A stretch of 64,000 nt of DNA from positions 1,018,382 to 1,082,381 of the forward strand of contig VZRZ01002012.1 of the NCBI GenBank assembly GCA_013398175.1, in the 5' to 3' direction. The notes beneath the pieces were generated by a model. The model searched no databases, was not told the DNA's origin, and saw nothing but the letters and a program-made list of their open reading frames with translations. Positions within the stretch are counted from its first letter, which is position 1. Every line of letters starts with the position of its first letter. The position numbers and the translations under genes were made by a program. Below are positions 14,037 to 25,800 of the stretch, in pieces. Source of the stretch: Climacteris rufus. Its lineage: Eukaryota; Chordata; Aves; Passeriformes; Climacteridae.

Positions 14037-14181
14037 ATGGAGATTTTCTCACTTCCTTAGAGCATGGTGTTAATAACACCAAGGTTGTGGGTTCAATCCC
14101 TTTGTTGGCCATTCACTTATGAGCTGGACTTGATGATTCTTGTCGGTCCCTTCCAACTCAGAATATTCTGTGGTTCTGTGA
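14037..14181 (+). mobile_element. tRNA-Ile-derived SINE with CR1-like tail (TguSINE1 type)
   Basis: The head resembles a tRNA-Ile(AAT): a decayed A-box region, TTAGAGCATGGT, an anticodon-arm-like GTTAATAACACC, and a B box GGTTCAATCCC at 14090-14100. The tail (14121-14181) is CR1-like: 'gagctggacttgatgattct', 'ggtcccttccaactcag', then ATTCTGTGGTTCTGTGA. A tRNA-Ile head joined to a CR1-type 3' end is the structure I know as TguSINE1 of zebra finch and other passerines, mobilised by CR1 enzymes. The RNA polymerase III boxes are degraded and this is not a functional tRNA gene. The exact 5' border is uncertain by about 10 bases. Confidence 0.88.
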
Positions 14182-14212
14182 AAACTGCATGGCTTTGTGT
14201 GCTGCTGATAAA

Positions 14213-14221
14213 GAATATATA

Positions 14222-14256
<35 letters not shown>
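14213..14256. repeat. Compound microsatellite (TA)n(TGTA)n
   Basis: A run of alternating TA is followed by about six TGTA units. It lies about 30 bases past the tail of the SINE at 14037-14181, a common place for microsatellites to arise. The tyrosine/isoleucine-rich and methionine-rich open frames over this spot are translations of the repeat. Confidence 0.95.
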
Positions 14257-14260
<4 letters not shown>

Positions 14261-16495
14261 TTTTCCCCATTTAAATTGATACAGTGAGCTAACTTGAAGG
14301 TGATCCTTAAAATATGATAGCATTTTCCTGAAAAGGGATAGATTATTTTTCATGCTGCACCACTGAGTTTCTGTGAAACAGACACAGAACTTTATTACCC
14401 AAAATTCCTGTAGGAGAACTTCACCTTCAGCCTCCTACACAATTTCCTGAGATGTCTCCTGGGACAGATTCCCAGCTACCCTGCCTTACTAACTCCCTTT
14501 GTGAATACTTTTTCCTCCTCAGGAGAAAAAGCACAGTGAAAACCACAACATTTCTCTTGACTGGACTCAGCATCCTTTTGCTGTAGCTAAACTTTATGTA
14601 CATAGGAAGTGGACTCCCTTGGGATTCCCATGGGCTGGAGTGGGCTGTGCCAGAGGGGTACCTGCAGCTGTATCCTCACTGCACACAGCATACAGACACC
14701 TAGGAAGGATGAAAAGTCTGAATCACCCATTTAAGGTACGTAAATTTATGTGTCACTCCAGCTGCACTTGTTCCCTGAAATATTTGTTCCTCCTAACTTT
14801 GTTTCAATGCACCCCATGGTCTGCTCATCATCACAGCCTTACAGCTTTGTCATTTGAAAATTCATCCTTTTAGGAGTTCTCATCAATACTACATTCTGCC
14901 TGGGAAGCCTGATCATCTTAGAGGCAGATAAAATGATTACTGATGACAGTCAATACAACCTGAAAATATTTTAGCAATGTAAGTAGAAGAAATGCATACA
15001 AAACTTATATTGGACATTATTCAAGAGCTATTCAGAACTTGAAAAGCAGAGAAACGTGACAAGTAATAAAACATGATGGCTTCCATATGCTAGCATTTTG
15101 ACACTTCAACAGAACTCAAGTTTAGTGAAAGAGTGAAACTTCCTATAAAAAAGTATTATTCACAGCAATTTTTTGCATAAGTGGAAAACTAACATAACAA
15201 ATCTCCCTTTCTCTTCCATCTTAGATTCCGATCAAGCTCAACTTGCTAGACAAGATTTCCATAGAAATCTTATTTGGTTAAATTTGCTTGATTGTATTCC
15301 AAAAAGTGACTCACATTTTACAAGCGAGTGGCAAAAGCTGAAACAAACTGACTCTTTCCATCAAAGACAGTATGAGTAATTTGTCCAGTTTAATGGCTCA
15401 CACATGATCCTTGAGTGACAAAACTGAGACCATAGGTCAAGAAATTACCATTTAATTGTCACAAAGGATGCGTCCAGATAGCTAGTCCTAGACTGAAGGA
15501 AACAACATGGGACTTGGCCAGTGAAATTAAAAGATACTCGACGGCATGGACTGCTAAGTTGCAGTAAAAGTAGTAAAATACCAGCTTCTGTTTTCAGCTC
15601 ACTTCTAGCATAAAAAAATTTGATCCAAACTGTAAAGTCAGGGTTAAATAGAAATCAATAAGGTTCTCCCTCACCTGCCACTCTCCGAAGCACTTAAAAT
15701 GAGAGCAGCTGAAGGACAAATGGGCTGAGCGCAGCCTGACTGTAAAGATGTCACCATTTGGCTCCGAGTCAGGCACTCCTTTCCTCCGCCCTCTCTCCTT
15801 CTCCATGCTCCTGCAGATTTCCCTTTCAAGCCTGTAGGTATTTCATCTCTGCCTTTACACTCTCCTGTTCTCCCCTGGTGGCTTTTCTTCCCCGTGGCAC
15901 CCTGTGGTTACCCAAAGGACAGTTGGCTTTGCCAAGCCCTCCAACACACGGGCTTCCTCTGCCAGCTACTGCTTGGCCAGGCTCAGCCTTGCCTTCCGTG
16001 CACAGCCTTCTGACCTAAAACAGGTTCAGGACAGGCTGGTCCACTGCCCAAAAATCACCTTGATGACAATGACTGAATGGAGAAAGGGTCCAATCTGAGA
16101 TGCTGAATTTTCTCATGCTTACTCTGAGATGCTACATATGCTCATTTTTTGCTCTTTTTGGGACCTTCTGGAGTTGAAGGCATCCCCTTAACATGGGTCT
16201 GCCCACAAGCACAGACTGGCTCTTAAGTAAGAACACAGCAAAGACCACCCCTCCCAAAAGCAGGTTCTCGTCAAAGTCCCCACAGAGAAGGAGAGTTTCC
16301 TTACAGAAAAATCACAGCATCATTCTGCCAGTAACATTCAGACACAGTTTTGATTCACAGACATCTCGCAGAAGCACACAAAACTCCCCATTCTCACTGG
16401 TATCTGCTCCTGACATTTCCCCTACTTACCCAGGGTGTCTCTCATGCTTGCACTGATCTCATAGTCAGAATTACTGTATGGACAATGACTCAATG
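14257..16495. other. Intronic DNA, no gene seen
   Basis: No exon or repeat recognised. Open frames of 60-90 codons at 14619-14873, 15758-16018 and 16193-16456 overlap each other in different frames without any domain signal. The 15750-16020 patch is cytosine- and thymine-rich on the plus strand. Confidence 0.5.
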
Positions 16496-16798
16496 GAAGC
16501 CTGTAGCAGCCCGGAGCTGCTGCCTGGGGCTGCTTGTGAGAATGTCCTTCTTTCCCATGGAAGGTATGAAAAACAGTACGATAAGCACCTGTTGTTGTGG
16601 GTCCAGGCATGATATGTTTTGAATTGGGTGGTGTAGAACCAGCCAACCATACCAGGGGGTGGTTGGATCTTAGCAAATCATCTACCTGAGTTCCTACTAT
16701 AAAAAATGGGAATAGGACAATAAACAGGGCTCGCTCTCTGCTCGCTACAAACCAAGCTGTGTTGCCTTGTCTTTATTGCCACCATTACAACAGAAGCC
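16496..16798 (+). mobile_element. Solo LTR of an endogenous retrovirus with 6-bp target duplication
   Basis: The LTR itself is 16502-16792 (291 bp). It starts TGTAGCAGCC and ends ATTACAACA, so it has the TGT...ACA termini of retroviral LTRs. It is flanked on both sides by the perfect direct repeat GAAGCC (16496-16501 and 16793-16798). Inside are a TATA-like TATAAAAAAT at 16698 and a polyadenylation signal AATAAA at 16719-16724, in the right order for U3-R-U5 on the plus strand. A 6-bp duplication fits the class II (alpha/beta-like, ERVK) group. No internal retroviral genes remain, so it is a recombined single LTR. It lies about 350 bases from the second coding exon of EPB41L3, in opposite orientation to the gene. 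Confidence 0.92.
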
Positions 16799-17143
16799 TC
16801 AATTGAGTAAAGTACCAAGGAAAAGAGAAGCCCAGTGGGATCAAAATCCTTCTTTGTTTCTGAGTTTTGTTGCCCACAATTTGTTTTCTGCACTCTGCTG
16901 TGGCATGTGCCAACAAAAATTAATCCAAAGTTTCTGGCTGTTTCAGGGAGTGCTCAGAATCCATCACCTACCTCAAATCTGTGCACCATCTTCAACCTTC
17001 AGAGAAAACAATGAAAGTATGTCTGTGCTTGGCACCGGCAAAATATCAGGCCATTCATCCTTTTTCTTAAATTAGAAATATAATTTTCACCATTTACCTC
17101 CAGACAGAATGAAAAAAAAAAAAAAAGACAAAAGGCCATTTAC
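16799..17143 (-). other. Intron sequence just downstream of EPB41L3 coding exon 2
   Basis: This is the first part of the intron after the second coding exon (minus strand). The donor is GAG|GTAAATGG with GT at 17142-17143. A run of 15 A on the plus strand (17112-17126) is a T15 tract in the transcript, 17-31 bases after the donor. U-rich tracts at that distance are known to help weak donors through TIA-type proteins; here that role is inference. Confidence 0.75.
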
Positions 17144-17341
17144 CTCTACTTCACATGCATACTCCGATCCATCCAGGAGCGTCACTTTGCACTGCATATT
17201 TTTCGGTTTCTTGACGATCTTTAGAGGAGACTTGGAAAGTTTGCTAGACGAAGATTTTTGAGAGAGCTTGTCGTCCTCCAGCTGCTGATATTCCAGCTGT
17301 TTTGCACTCGCAGCAGCAAACTCCTGTTCTTTCTCTGTGGC
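17144..17341 (-). CDS. EPB41L3: EPB41L3 (protein 4.1B / DAL-1), coding exon 2, start of FERM domain
   Basis: This 198-bp exon encodes 66 residues in phase 0 at both ends, starting ATEKEQEFAA and ending DGSEYACEVE. The middle holds KQLEYQQLEDDKLSQKSSSS and SKSPLKIVKKPK, then NMQCKVTLLDGSEY, which is the first strand pair of the FERM F1 lobe. Protein 4.1B links membrane proteins to the spectrin-actin skeleton through its FERM and spectrin-actin-binding regions. In mammals it acts at adhesion sites and axonal paranodes and is a growth suppressor. Splice sites are good: acceptor TCTTTATAG|GCC and donor GAG|GTAAATGG. The wording LEDDKLSQKSSSSKLS favours EPB41L3 over EPB41, EPB41L1 or EPB41L2. The reading frame joins exactly to the exon at 22093-22307. 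The rest of the FERM domain lies outside the window to the left. Confidence 0.97.
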
Positions 17342-20300
17342 CTATAAAGATAGAGAAAGATACTTTCTGAAGTTAGATGAATCAGTCATGCCCTGCAGTA
17401 CATGGTGCAACCAAGCATTTAGCCTTTTGTGAAGCTTGGACAAGAAAGTCCCTGATGCAGGAAAGAAGTTTTACTGAAAAGAATTCCCATATTCCTCCCA
17501 GCCCTCCCTTCTCACTCCAAAATGTACAAAATACCCACGAAGAAGGGACATGCATGGAAATATTTTAAGGCTTCTACTTTTCCATAGGTACAAAATCCCC
17601 CTTGGACTTCCTGTAGTTGTTTTTTTGGTGTGTTGGAAATACCGAGTACTTAGTAAATGTTGTTGATGAACAGATACTCCTACAGTTTCCTGATATTACC
17701 GTGAAGTCCTGTACCTATTAAATCATATGATGCTTCCATGCTGCCATATGGATAGAAAATACCATCAGGCTTGCACTAATTTTGCTGTCAGTGAGAAAAC
17801 AAACCCAAAATTAGGGTATGGATCCCTCCCCCAACTGTGAATTCCTAGGGTGATGCTGATGTGCCTGGGAGAGTGAAAGGCTCCCCAGGCACCCAAGCAA
17901 AGGGTTAAAAAACCAGGGTGGAAGAGAGGGGCCAAACAACTTTTATGTGCAGCCAGCTAGCTAATGGACAATAAGTACAGGATGCAAGGATGGATTTTGC
18001 TCTCTGCTGATACCCAGTAAGTCCCTCAAGCTGGAGAGAAATAGGTGCTATTTGAAAGACAAATATACTGCAGGGAAAAGGGGCAAGAAGAAACAACCAT
18101 GGTTACTTTTGCTCTGGTTTATCTGAGAGTCAGGCCATTTGAAGTTAGTGTGATGCAGCACAGTCCACATTCCTCTTCACAGCACTAGATGAAAGCCAGA
18201 ACAGCTCTACAGCATTTCATCCTTCCTAGCAACAGCACTGTGCTGCAGTCATTACCCTTCTCATCAGTTATATCCCTGATGGAGTCCAAACAAAACCTCA
18301 ACAGGAGTGCAGTAATACCTAAGCTAAGGTTTAAATGAAACAAAAACATCTTTCTGTTATCTCACTACAAGGCAAAAAAAATCCATCCTGCTCCGGCTCT
18401 GAATTATTTCAGTGTAATAAGAAAAAAGTATTAGTGGAAATATATTGTAAATTAATCCTCCAAGTCTGTTTCCATTCATTGTGTATAATAAACCTTCATG
18501 AGAATGGAGGAAATCCATCCAAAGGCTTTAATCTGCTTTGAGAACAATGTTGTATCATAGAACCTGAAACAACAGCGTACTTCTAAATCACAGAGTACTG
18601 TCCCTGAGTGATTCCATAAAAACAAGCCATAAGTTTCCCCTCTGCCTTCAGATGAACGGGAGGAAAAGGAATTTGGAGCTGGCTGTGATACCAACAGCAC
18701 CACCTCTCACCAAAGCCGCACCAAACTACAAAGCAGCGAGGCAAGAGCCCACAGCCCTCCCTTCCCTGCAAGAGAGGACACAGCAGTGGCCTCCTGGCCT
18801 TACTTGGATGGGGAGACTAGAAGAAAATGGGACTACAAAGATAAAAAAGCAAGAGTTGCTTTCAAAATCTACTGCATCCCCTGAAGTGTGGATGTTCTTC
18901 CCCAAGAGCAACCCAGCACCAGCTGTCTCTTCCCCCACCTAGCTCCAGCACAAGATAAATTTCTCCTTCCAGCACTTAGACACCACTTCTGTGTCTGGAT
19001 GGCAAGGTCCTCGCATACCTTGAAGACTGGCAGGAGATGAAGGCACAGTGTATGTAAGTGGATCAGCTGTTTGAGCATTTAACACTCACAGTGGCTGTGA
19101 TAAAGAGGGAGAGTCCCCCCTGGGCTCACAGCAAGGCTCAAGGCCAGCTACCCTTCTACCACATCCTTGGCCAGCTGGCAAGTGGTTCAGCCTACTGCAC
19201 TGAGGAATAAAAAAACACAGAAGATGCCTCCTGCTTGGGCCTCTGTGCAGAGCTGCACTGCTGCTGGTGGGCAGAGGGGGTCTTTGATGATTTCTGTATA
19301 TTTTGACAAGAGAAATCTGCCAGGAAAGGTGCATGTGCACATATGTGGGTGAAAAAGTAATTCTAGTCATGGGGAAAAAATGCTCTGTCTTACCCAGATG
19401 CTCATTAAATTTCTCATGTGAGCATTAGAACTCTTTCCCAACAGAAAACAACCAACAAAATACCCCAGATGCATGAACTAATCTTTTTCAAGACAACAGA
19501 GAAGAAGCTGCTTGAGAAAAAGAAATCCACAACAACAAGGACACCCATCAACTATTTAAACCTTAGAACCATATTCAGCCTGCAAGCAATTTCTATGAAT
19601 CCCAATGGAATAGTCATTGTTTTCCCACATAAAGACACTCATTATCTTAAGACTACAGCAGAGTTTTGCTTATTTGTAAATATTAAAAAATATTACTGAG
19701 GTTATTTTGTTTGTTAAGGTTCCCATCTACATCAAGATCAGGGGAATCTGTCTAGGTTAAAATAATAGAAAAGATTTTCCTCCAATTTGTCTGGAGAACA
19801 AAACATGCCAAGAACTATCAGAGAAGATTCCCCCAAACTGTGTTGACATGTTCAGGCATTGAGGTACTTTCAGACTGTATTAAGTCTCTTCTTCCTAAAG
19901 AAACCTGACATCCTGGAATCTAGGAAAAAAATGACCAGTGAAAAACCCATGTACACAGTGAATTATTTTGTACTCTGCAAGCATAGCTTCACTTTCTCCT
20001 AAATTCTTCTCCAAGATATTTCTGCATCACATTTTAGCAGTATCTGTGTTCTACTTTTGCAGTATTTTCAGTGCCGTGGACTAAATTTTTGTGCAGCAGA
20101 AGTTGCTTCAGGGTTTCAATTTTTTGAGCATAATCTCTCTCATCTATGACACAGTACGTTCAAGACCTTCTGAAGTTGGACCCCTTGTCAAAGGAAGGCT
20201 TTTCAGTCATGGGATTCAGCAGTAGGTGATCTGGGCTGCTTTGCAGCTTCTTACTAGGGTACAAAGTGATATTACCACACTTGCACAACACATTAATCCC

Positions 20301-22092
20301 GTCTACTTACAGTACTTGGTCAGATATGTTGGTGCCCAACCCATGTGATGCCCTCTTCTCTTTTTCAGAGACAGGAAGGCAGGCAGATAGTAAGGTTGCA
20401 TTATTACACCTGATAGGAAGGACTCATTTTTCTAATACCTGGTAATCTCAGCATGAAAAGGTTCTCCGTCTTCATTAAAATGTTGGGGGGTTTAATGTGT
20501 GTAGGATGACAAAGAGAAGTCACTGTCATGGATTGGTAATTTAAATCTTTCTTCCCAAGGTTCTTTCATAGGAGCAAGAGCAAAAACCAGCTTTCTCACT
20601 GCAATTACAGACAGCGAGAGATGGAACGAGCTCCTTCAGTTTTTGGCTTTTTTAATGACACCACTGCAAATAGTTTTGTCTCTTAGTGCTGCATTTAAGT
20701 GGTTCTTTCCTGTGATACAGACATTTAAGCCACTATGAAATATACTGGGCCTTTCACTGCAGTTGGATTTGTCAGTCTGCTTACAGTACAGATGTTTGGA
20801 TTCAGTCTGGTAATCCCAGTAGGAAAGCGTCAGATATCCCTTCCACTAATGCAGTTCTGTCATGCCTTCTACAGAAACCAGCTCACTGGTGATCTTTGGG
20901 AAAGAAAAGGATCATGCAAAACATAAGAGCATCTCACACCTCTGAACACAGATGGAGTCTGACACAAGCTTGGTGTCTAAACTGGGGGCATTTGTGTATG
21001 TGTGGTTATTTCAGGATTGGGCTTATTTTGTGGTTTGGGGTTTTCTTGTTTTTTTTTTTTTAAATGAAAAGAAACTTGAAGTGGAAAGATTACTGAAGAT
21101 GTCTGGAAAAGCATCTATATAAGTAATAATAATACTTACACCTAGGACTGATAGAATTATATTTTTAATTAAGGACCAATTTATTCAACACCTTTCTCTT
21201 TTGGACAAGAAGCCTTGCTTCTTTCCCCCAGATTAATTACAGGCAACTTCTGATGTATTTCAGAGATCAGAATTGCTTCACAAGCAGTGTCTGCCCCAAC
21301 CATGTAAAACAACAGGAGTCCACTTCAAACAGCCAGAATTCTTTAAAGGATGGAGGAGAGGAGGAGTTAGACTGGCTTATTCCAGTCTCCAAAGGTAAAT
21401 GTGATCAAATGAGGGTCATAACCTTACAGAGCTAAGGGAAGTGATTTGCAGGTACCTCACTAATTGTGTGTCACTTACCCATGAAGAACAATGCCTGTTA
21501 ATCCTATTGACTGGAAATTATTAACGGAAAGAAGAAAGCAGCTTCCGCAAATTTAATAAGTGCAACAATGAACTAAATGGAAAAGCATGCAATAGCTCTT
21601 CTGAAACCTATTACATCAATAGCTCAAGTAATTATAATGCAGTAATTTCAGAACCACAAGAAACTTAAGGGACCACAGATTCTTCATGGCTCACACATCA
21701 GACAAGCAAGCATGAAATCAGTGTTCAGCAGGTGTCAAAAGAAATGAACTCTGAAAACATTTTCAGCTTCATAAAAACTGACACTGTTTGCTATCTAATA
21801 CAAACGCAAGGTCAGAGATGTTTCCCGCTTAGTTAATGAGACTGCCCTCATATTTAAGCACTGGAGGCAGAAATACCTGCCACGAATTTAAAAACATTCT
21901 GCATGAGAACTGGTGTTCTTTAAAGACGAAAGACCAATCAGCCAACATCCACAGCACCCCATCAAACACACTTCCATGCGTATCTGTGTATGTATTTCCG
22001 CTCCTGGTGTGCCACGCTGTTATTCCCCAGGAGCACTAGGTGGGCACACAGCCAGGAGCGTGCAGGGAGCGCGTGTGCCCGGGCTGCCTCAC
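17342..22092 (-). other. EPB41L3 intron between coding exons 1 and 2 (4.75 kb)
   Basis: It starts (minus strand) with CAG|GTGAGG at 22092 and ends with TTTATAG at 17342; both borders are phase 0. I found no further exon inside. Patches at 18600-19350 are GC-richer and carry unrelated open frames on both strands. A T12 run lies near 21050. Around 21440-21800 the sequence is AT-rich with several AATTA and TTAATAA words and could hold a conserved element, but nothing decisive is visible. Confidence 0.85.
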
Positions 22093-22307
22093 CTGATCCT
22101 TTCTCACCGGCGTGCTGTGGGCTGCCACAGCCGAGAACTGCTCGAGCGTGTTCTGATGTTCTTCACTCGGCTGCTGCTGGTCCTGAGGCTGCTGCTCCTG
22201 AGGCTGGGTCTCCACTGCCCCTTGCTGCGCAGGCCTCTCCTCCTGATCCTGCTCTTTATCCTTGGATTCAGAGTCTGATCCCGATTCTGTAGTCATGGTT
22301 GGTTATT
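22093..22307 (-). CDS. EPB41L3: EPB41L3 coding exon 1, start codon and acidic glutamine-rich head
   Basis: The start ATG is at 22294-22296 in the context AACCATGA. The acceptor TTTTGCAG lies 11 bases upstream, so 22297-22307 is the end of the 5' UTR and the gene has at least one non-coding exon further right. The coding part, 22093-22296, gives 68 residues: MTTESGSDSESK, an acidic and Gln/Pro-rich stretch, then NTLEQFSAVAAHSTPVRKDQ. MTTESGSDSESK and AAHSTPVR are hallmarks of vertebrate EPB41L3. The donor is CAG|GTGAGG, phase 0. The head precedes the FERM domain and is expected to be flexible and poorly ordered. The block QPQEQQPQDQQQP reflects a near-duplicated 15-base unit in the DNA. Confidence 0.97.
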
Positions 22308-22814
22308 CTGCAAAACAGCAGGAGCAGACCTACTGAGTACAATTTCATGGCTGTGAATTTGTGAACTAGGCATACAAAACGAAGGCAAGTTTTAGTCATA
22401 ATATCCTCAGCATTTAAAACTTAAGTTTTAACTTTAAGCTATCACACTGGCCCAACCTGGATCCCTAGGAAAGCTTCTCTGCTGCAAAGACCAGGTCTAA
22501 ATGCATCCATACTCTAGGGAAGAATGTGCTGCCATAAAATCTTATTCTACACTGTAGTACACAGACATTATAGGCCTTATGTTCAAGTAAAATACAGAAT
22601 ACATAGTTCATAATTCATAGCAGGAAGTGGGCCTTGAATTCAACAAAACCCATTGGAGTTTGGGTTTCTAAACCATGTGGAAGCCTTCGAAACATTAAAT
22701 CTTTTGTTCTTTACACTGAAGTCAACAGGGCTTGAGCTTCTCAACACCTGCAGTCCCTTTTGCAAGAGCTCCTCAACACCTTCACTCAAGTACTTTTGGT
22801 GCTTCCAGGCAATA
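22308..22814 (-). other. EPB41L3 5' intron, proximal part
   Basis: Sequence just upstream of the first coding exon. The polypyrimidine tract and CTGCTGTTTTGCAG acceptor are at 22308-22325. Nothing else is recognised. Confidence 0.7.
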
Positions 22815-22880
22815 TATTAATGGTTGAACTATGTGATCTTAGAAGTTTTCTCCAACCTAAACAATTCTATGATTCTATGT
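22815..22880 (+). mobile_element. Short CR1 3' tail fragment
   Basis: About 65 bases match the last part of CR1 in the plus orientation: 'ggttgaactatgtgatctta', 'gttttctccaacctaa', and the terminal repeat ATTCTATGATTCTATG. All of the element upstream of this is missing, the usual 5' truncation. It is too short to name a subfamily. Confidence 0.85.
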
Positions 22881-25800
22881 ATGTATTAGAAACATCCGAA
22901 ACGGGTCCACCAACATCAATTCAAACACATTGCCCTTAAACCCTCCCACTGTCCTTCCCACTTGAATTCATCTACACTTCTGTAATTTCTTTCTAAGTGT
23001 TAGAGCATCCAAAAGAAAATATAAATACTCCCATTATGTCACTCTAAGTGTTAGATTTAAAATGAAGTGAATACAACTTTCCTTGAATATGAAAAGTCTG
23101 TGTTTATACTTAGCTTTGTCCAGTACCAAATCAAAATGAAAATATTAGCAATATTCATTCAAACTCTTAACCATTTCAAAGTTTTGTTGTAAATATGTGG
23201 TTGGCCCCCAATTCTCAAACGAAATACAAGCAAAACCCAACTTAAAAAATACTGTGATTTTGTATCAAAAAAAGATTTGAAAAAGCAGACTTTGTGTCAA
23301 TTCAGCAAAGGTAGTGCGCTTTTATGTTTGTTACTCATATGTTCTCAGACCTCAACTGCTTATTCTTGAGTATTTTGCTACTAAGCAACTTGAAGGCAAA
23401 CCAGTCTGCTGCAATCTATTTCTGTTAGTCATCAAGGCATGATTTCTTTAACCTGGTAACCATAGCTACTGTGCAATTATAGGTGATTACACAAAAAATA
23501 CCTCTGGCTAATTCAACTGCTAGGAAGTCATACACATTACAATGTTTACTAGTAGAAGCAAGTTTATTATAGATCATTTAAAAATTACAAAACTTGCTCT
23601 TTTTTTTCACTTGAATGCTTGATAAGCTGAATTGCTTGTCAGAAAATGTTTTAAATGAGGCCAATGACTATTTTCAAACTCACTTGTGTATTCTGCACCT
23701 TCAAGGCTAAGCTCTCCAGTGAATACATGTCTCTGTAGAGCAAACCAAGTCACAGCATTCTGCCTGTGCTCAGCTCCTGCACTGCGTGTGAGGACAGGGG
23801 TGGATGTTCCCACCCCCTGCAAGACAAAACAGCACGAGACAGAAGCAGAACTAGAAAGCACACATGGCAGAGTTATGCTTCAGGCCACATTTTCAAGGTA
23901 CTAACATGTGACACACTTGTTTAGAAATACATCGTAAATTTCTACACTCAAACTGGCACAACTGTATAAAAATACACCTTTTAAAATGTATTAGTTGACA
24001 AACTGTCTTTAGCATCTACAAAAAGCAATAATTGGGTCTCGGAATGTGACAGTCAGAAAGGCATTCATTTAATCCAACTTCAGCTGTCCACATCTGAGAT
24101 GGTCACTCTCAATGCAGAAAAACAGACGTTTCAGAGAGCAATTCATCTGACCTATTTTAAATTCCTGCTTTAAGCTGAGATAAATGACATACTAGAGCAA
24201 CTTTGACTTGCTAGGAAGGAAGCCTGAACAAGTTCCTCCAATACAGATCACACAAGCCCATCCTCCATGTTCAATTCTCTTAAACCACTCTTTTCTGTAT
24301 GCTTTAAACATTAAATTGCAGAACAATGCTAATCTCTCAGAGTTTTGGTTTGCCCATCTGTCAAATCAAAGTGGAATAAACTATACTTCGTCTGACACTT
24401 ATTATGGTTGCCCTGCTTTAAAAGCACCCAGATCTCCATGAATGTCTCCAGTTTCCCCCACCACCATGTTTTGTACAAGTGTATGAAGATATGAAATGCA
24501 AATTAATCAAATAATAAACTATGTATTTGATTTTTTCCAGAAACTATGAATTAGAAAGTAATCAAAACCTGAGAGCTACAAAAATCATTGCTCAAACAAC
24601 ACCAAAAAGCACCTATGACCAATATAAACAATGCAAGTAAGTCCTAGTACTGCCTTTTTTCCCCTCTCTTGATATGACTTAAATCACTGTAAATAAAAAG
24701 TAACTATCATATTTTCTGTTTAGAAAGAGGTATTATTCTCTCTAGGATTAGATTACCAGTCAATGTGAATCAAAAGGCTGTCTTCCTTCAGCTGCCATCA
24801 CCATGCCTCTGGAAGCTCATTTTTGCACCCTGTGTAGCTTCTTTCCTAATGAACATTTGTATCCTGGCTGTTTGCAAGCATGGAAACAGCCATTTGAATT
24901 AGCCCAATAAACCACAACTCCATGTAGCATGAGATGTAAACAAGTTTTACTTTTCCTGCCAGTTATAATTTTGAATCTCAGGAAACAACAAATGTGGTTC
25001 TTATATTTGTCTGGGACATTCTTGCATGAAGTGTAGCCTTACAATACTGAGTTACTCTCTAGGACTGGTTTTCTCTCCATTCCATGAGTTCTTGCTGGCT
25101 TTTAGAGTGCTTTATTAGAAAACTTTGCGTGCTTTATCAAATCTTTCAGTGTAGGAGATTCCCTGGACACAACAGTACTATCATTAGTCAGACAGAAGAT
25201 GGATTTCATTAACCCAAGGTTGCCCATTTCCAAATGTCTTTATTTCCCAATGCATGTAACATGTTTAATAACAAATACTGAGAACGAAGTACTATTCATT
25301 TCACGCTGTTATTTTACAGCCGTAAACAGAAGCAAAGCAGACACTTTGTGAATCCAATTTCTTAGAAACTCCTCAGATGACAGGATTGTTACGATTTATC
25401 TCATTCCATCTGGTGCGGGTTGAAAATACCTAAATTACAAGGCAGCCAACAACATTCCTCTCTCAGTGCAAACCAGTAAGCTGTTTTGCCTTCCTCAGCA
25501 AACAGCTGCTTATCCACATGAACCCTGACAGCACTTCATTTGTTATATGTAGCACAACAATCCTCCTAGGAAGAGGTAATTTCACTTATTGAAAGAAATA
25601 ACAGTAATCTTAAGGAATACACCAACATAAATATTACCCTACCTTTGTTTGTATGCAGCGAACCTGACAGAATAGCTAGAAGTGCCTAAACATTTACCAA
25701 ACATGCAGCTGGCTGAGAATTTCTTATTCTTATTTGATTAGTTTATTTACTACACCTGGCTATGTACCAAAGGCATGACTTCTAATGTGAATTTCAGTAC

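Noticed and set aside
14057..14100. tRNA-Ile gene
   Set aside because: Only part of the tRNA is preserved, the A box is decayed, the acceptor stem does not pair, and a CR1-like tail follows. It is a SINE.
14064..14353. Open frames with tyrosine/isoleucine/histidine-rich repeats
   Set aside because: Translation of the TA/TGTA microsatellite and the adjoining SINE.
1..17143. Third coding exon of EPB41L3 (KRSRGQVLFDK-type FERM sequence)
   Set aside because: I searched by eye for the reverse complement of the conserved FERM F1 sequence and did not find it. It probably lies left of the window; a tblastn would settle this.
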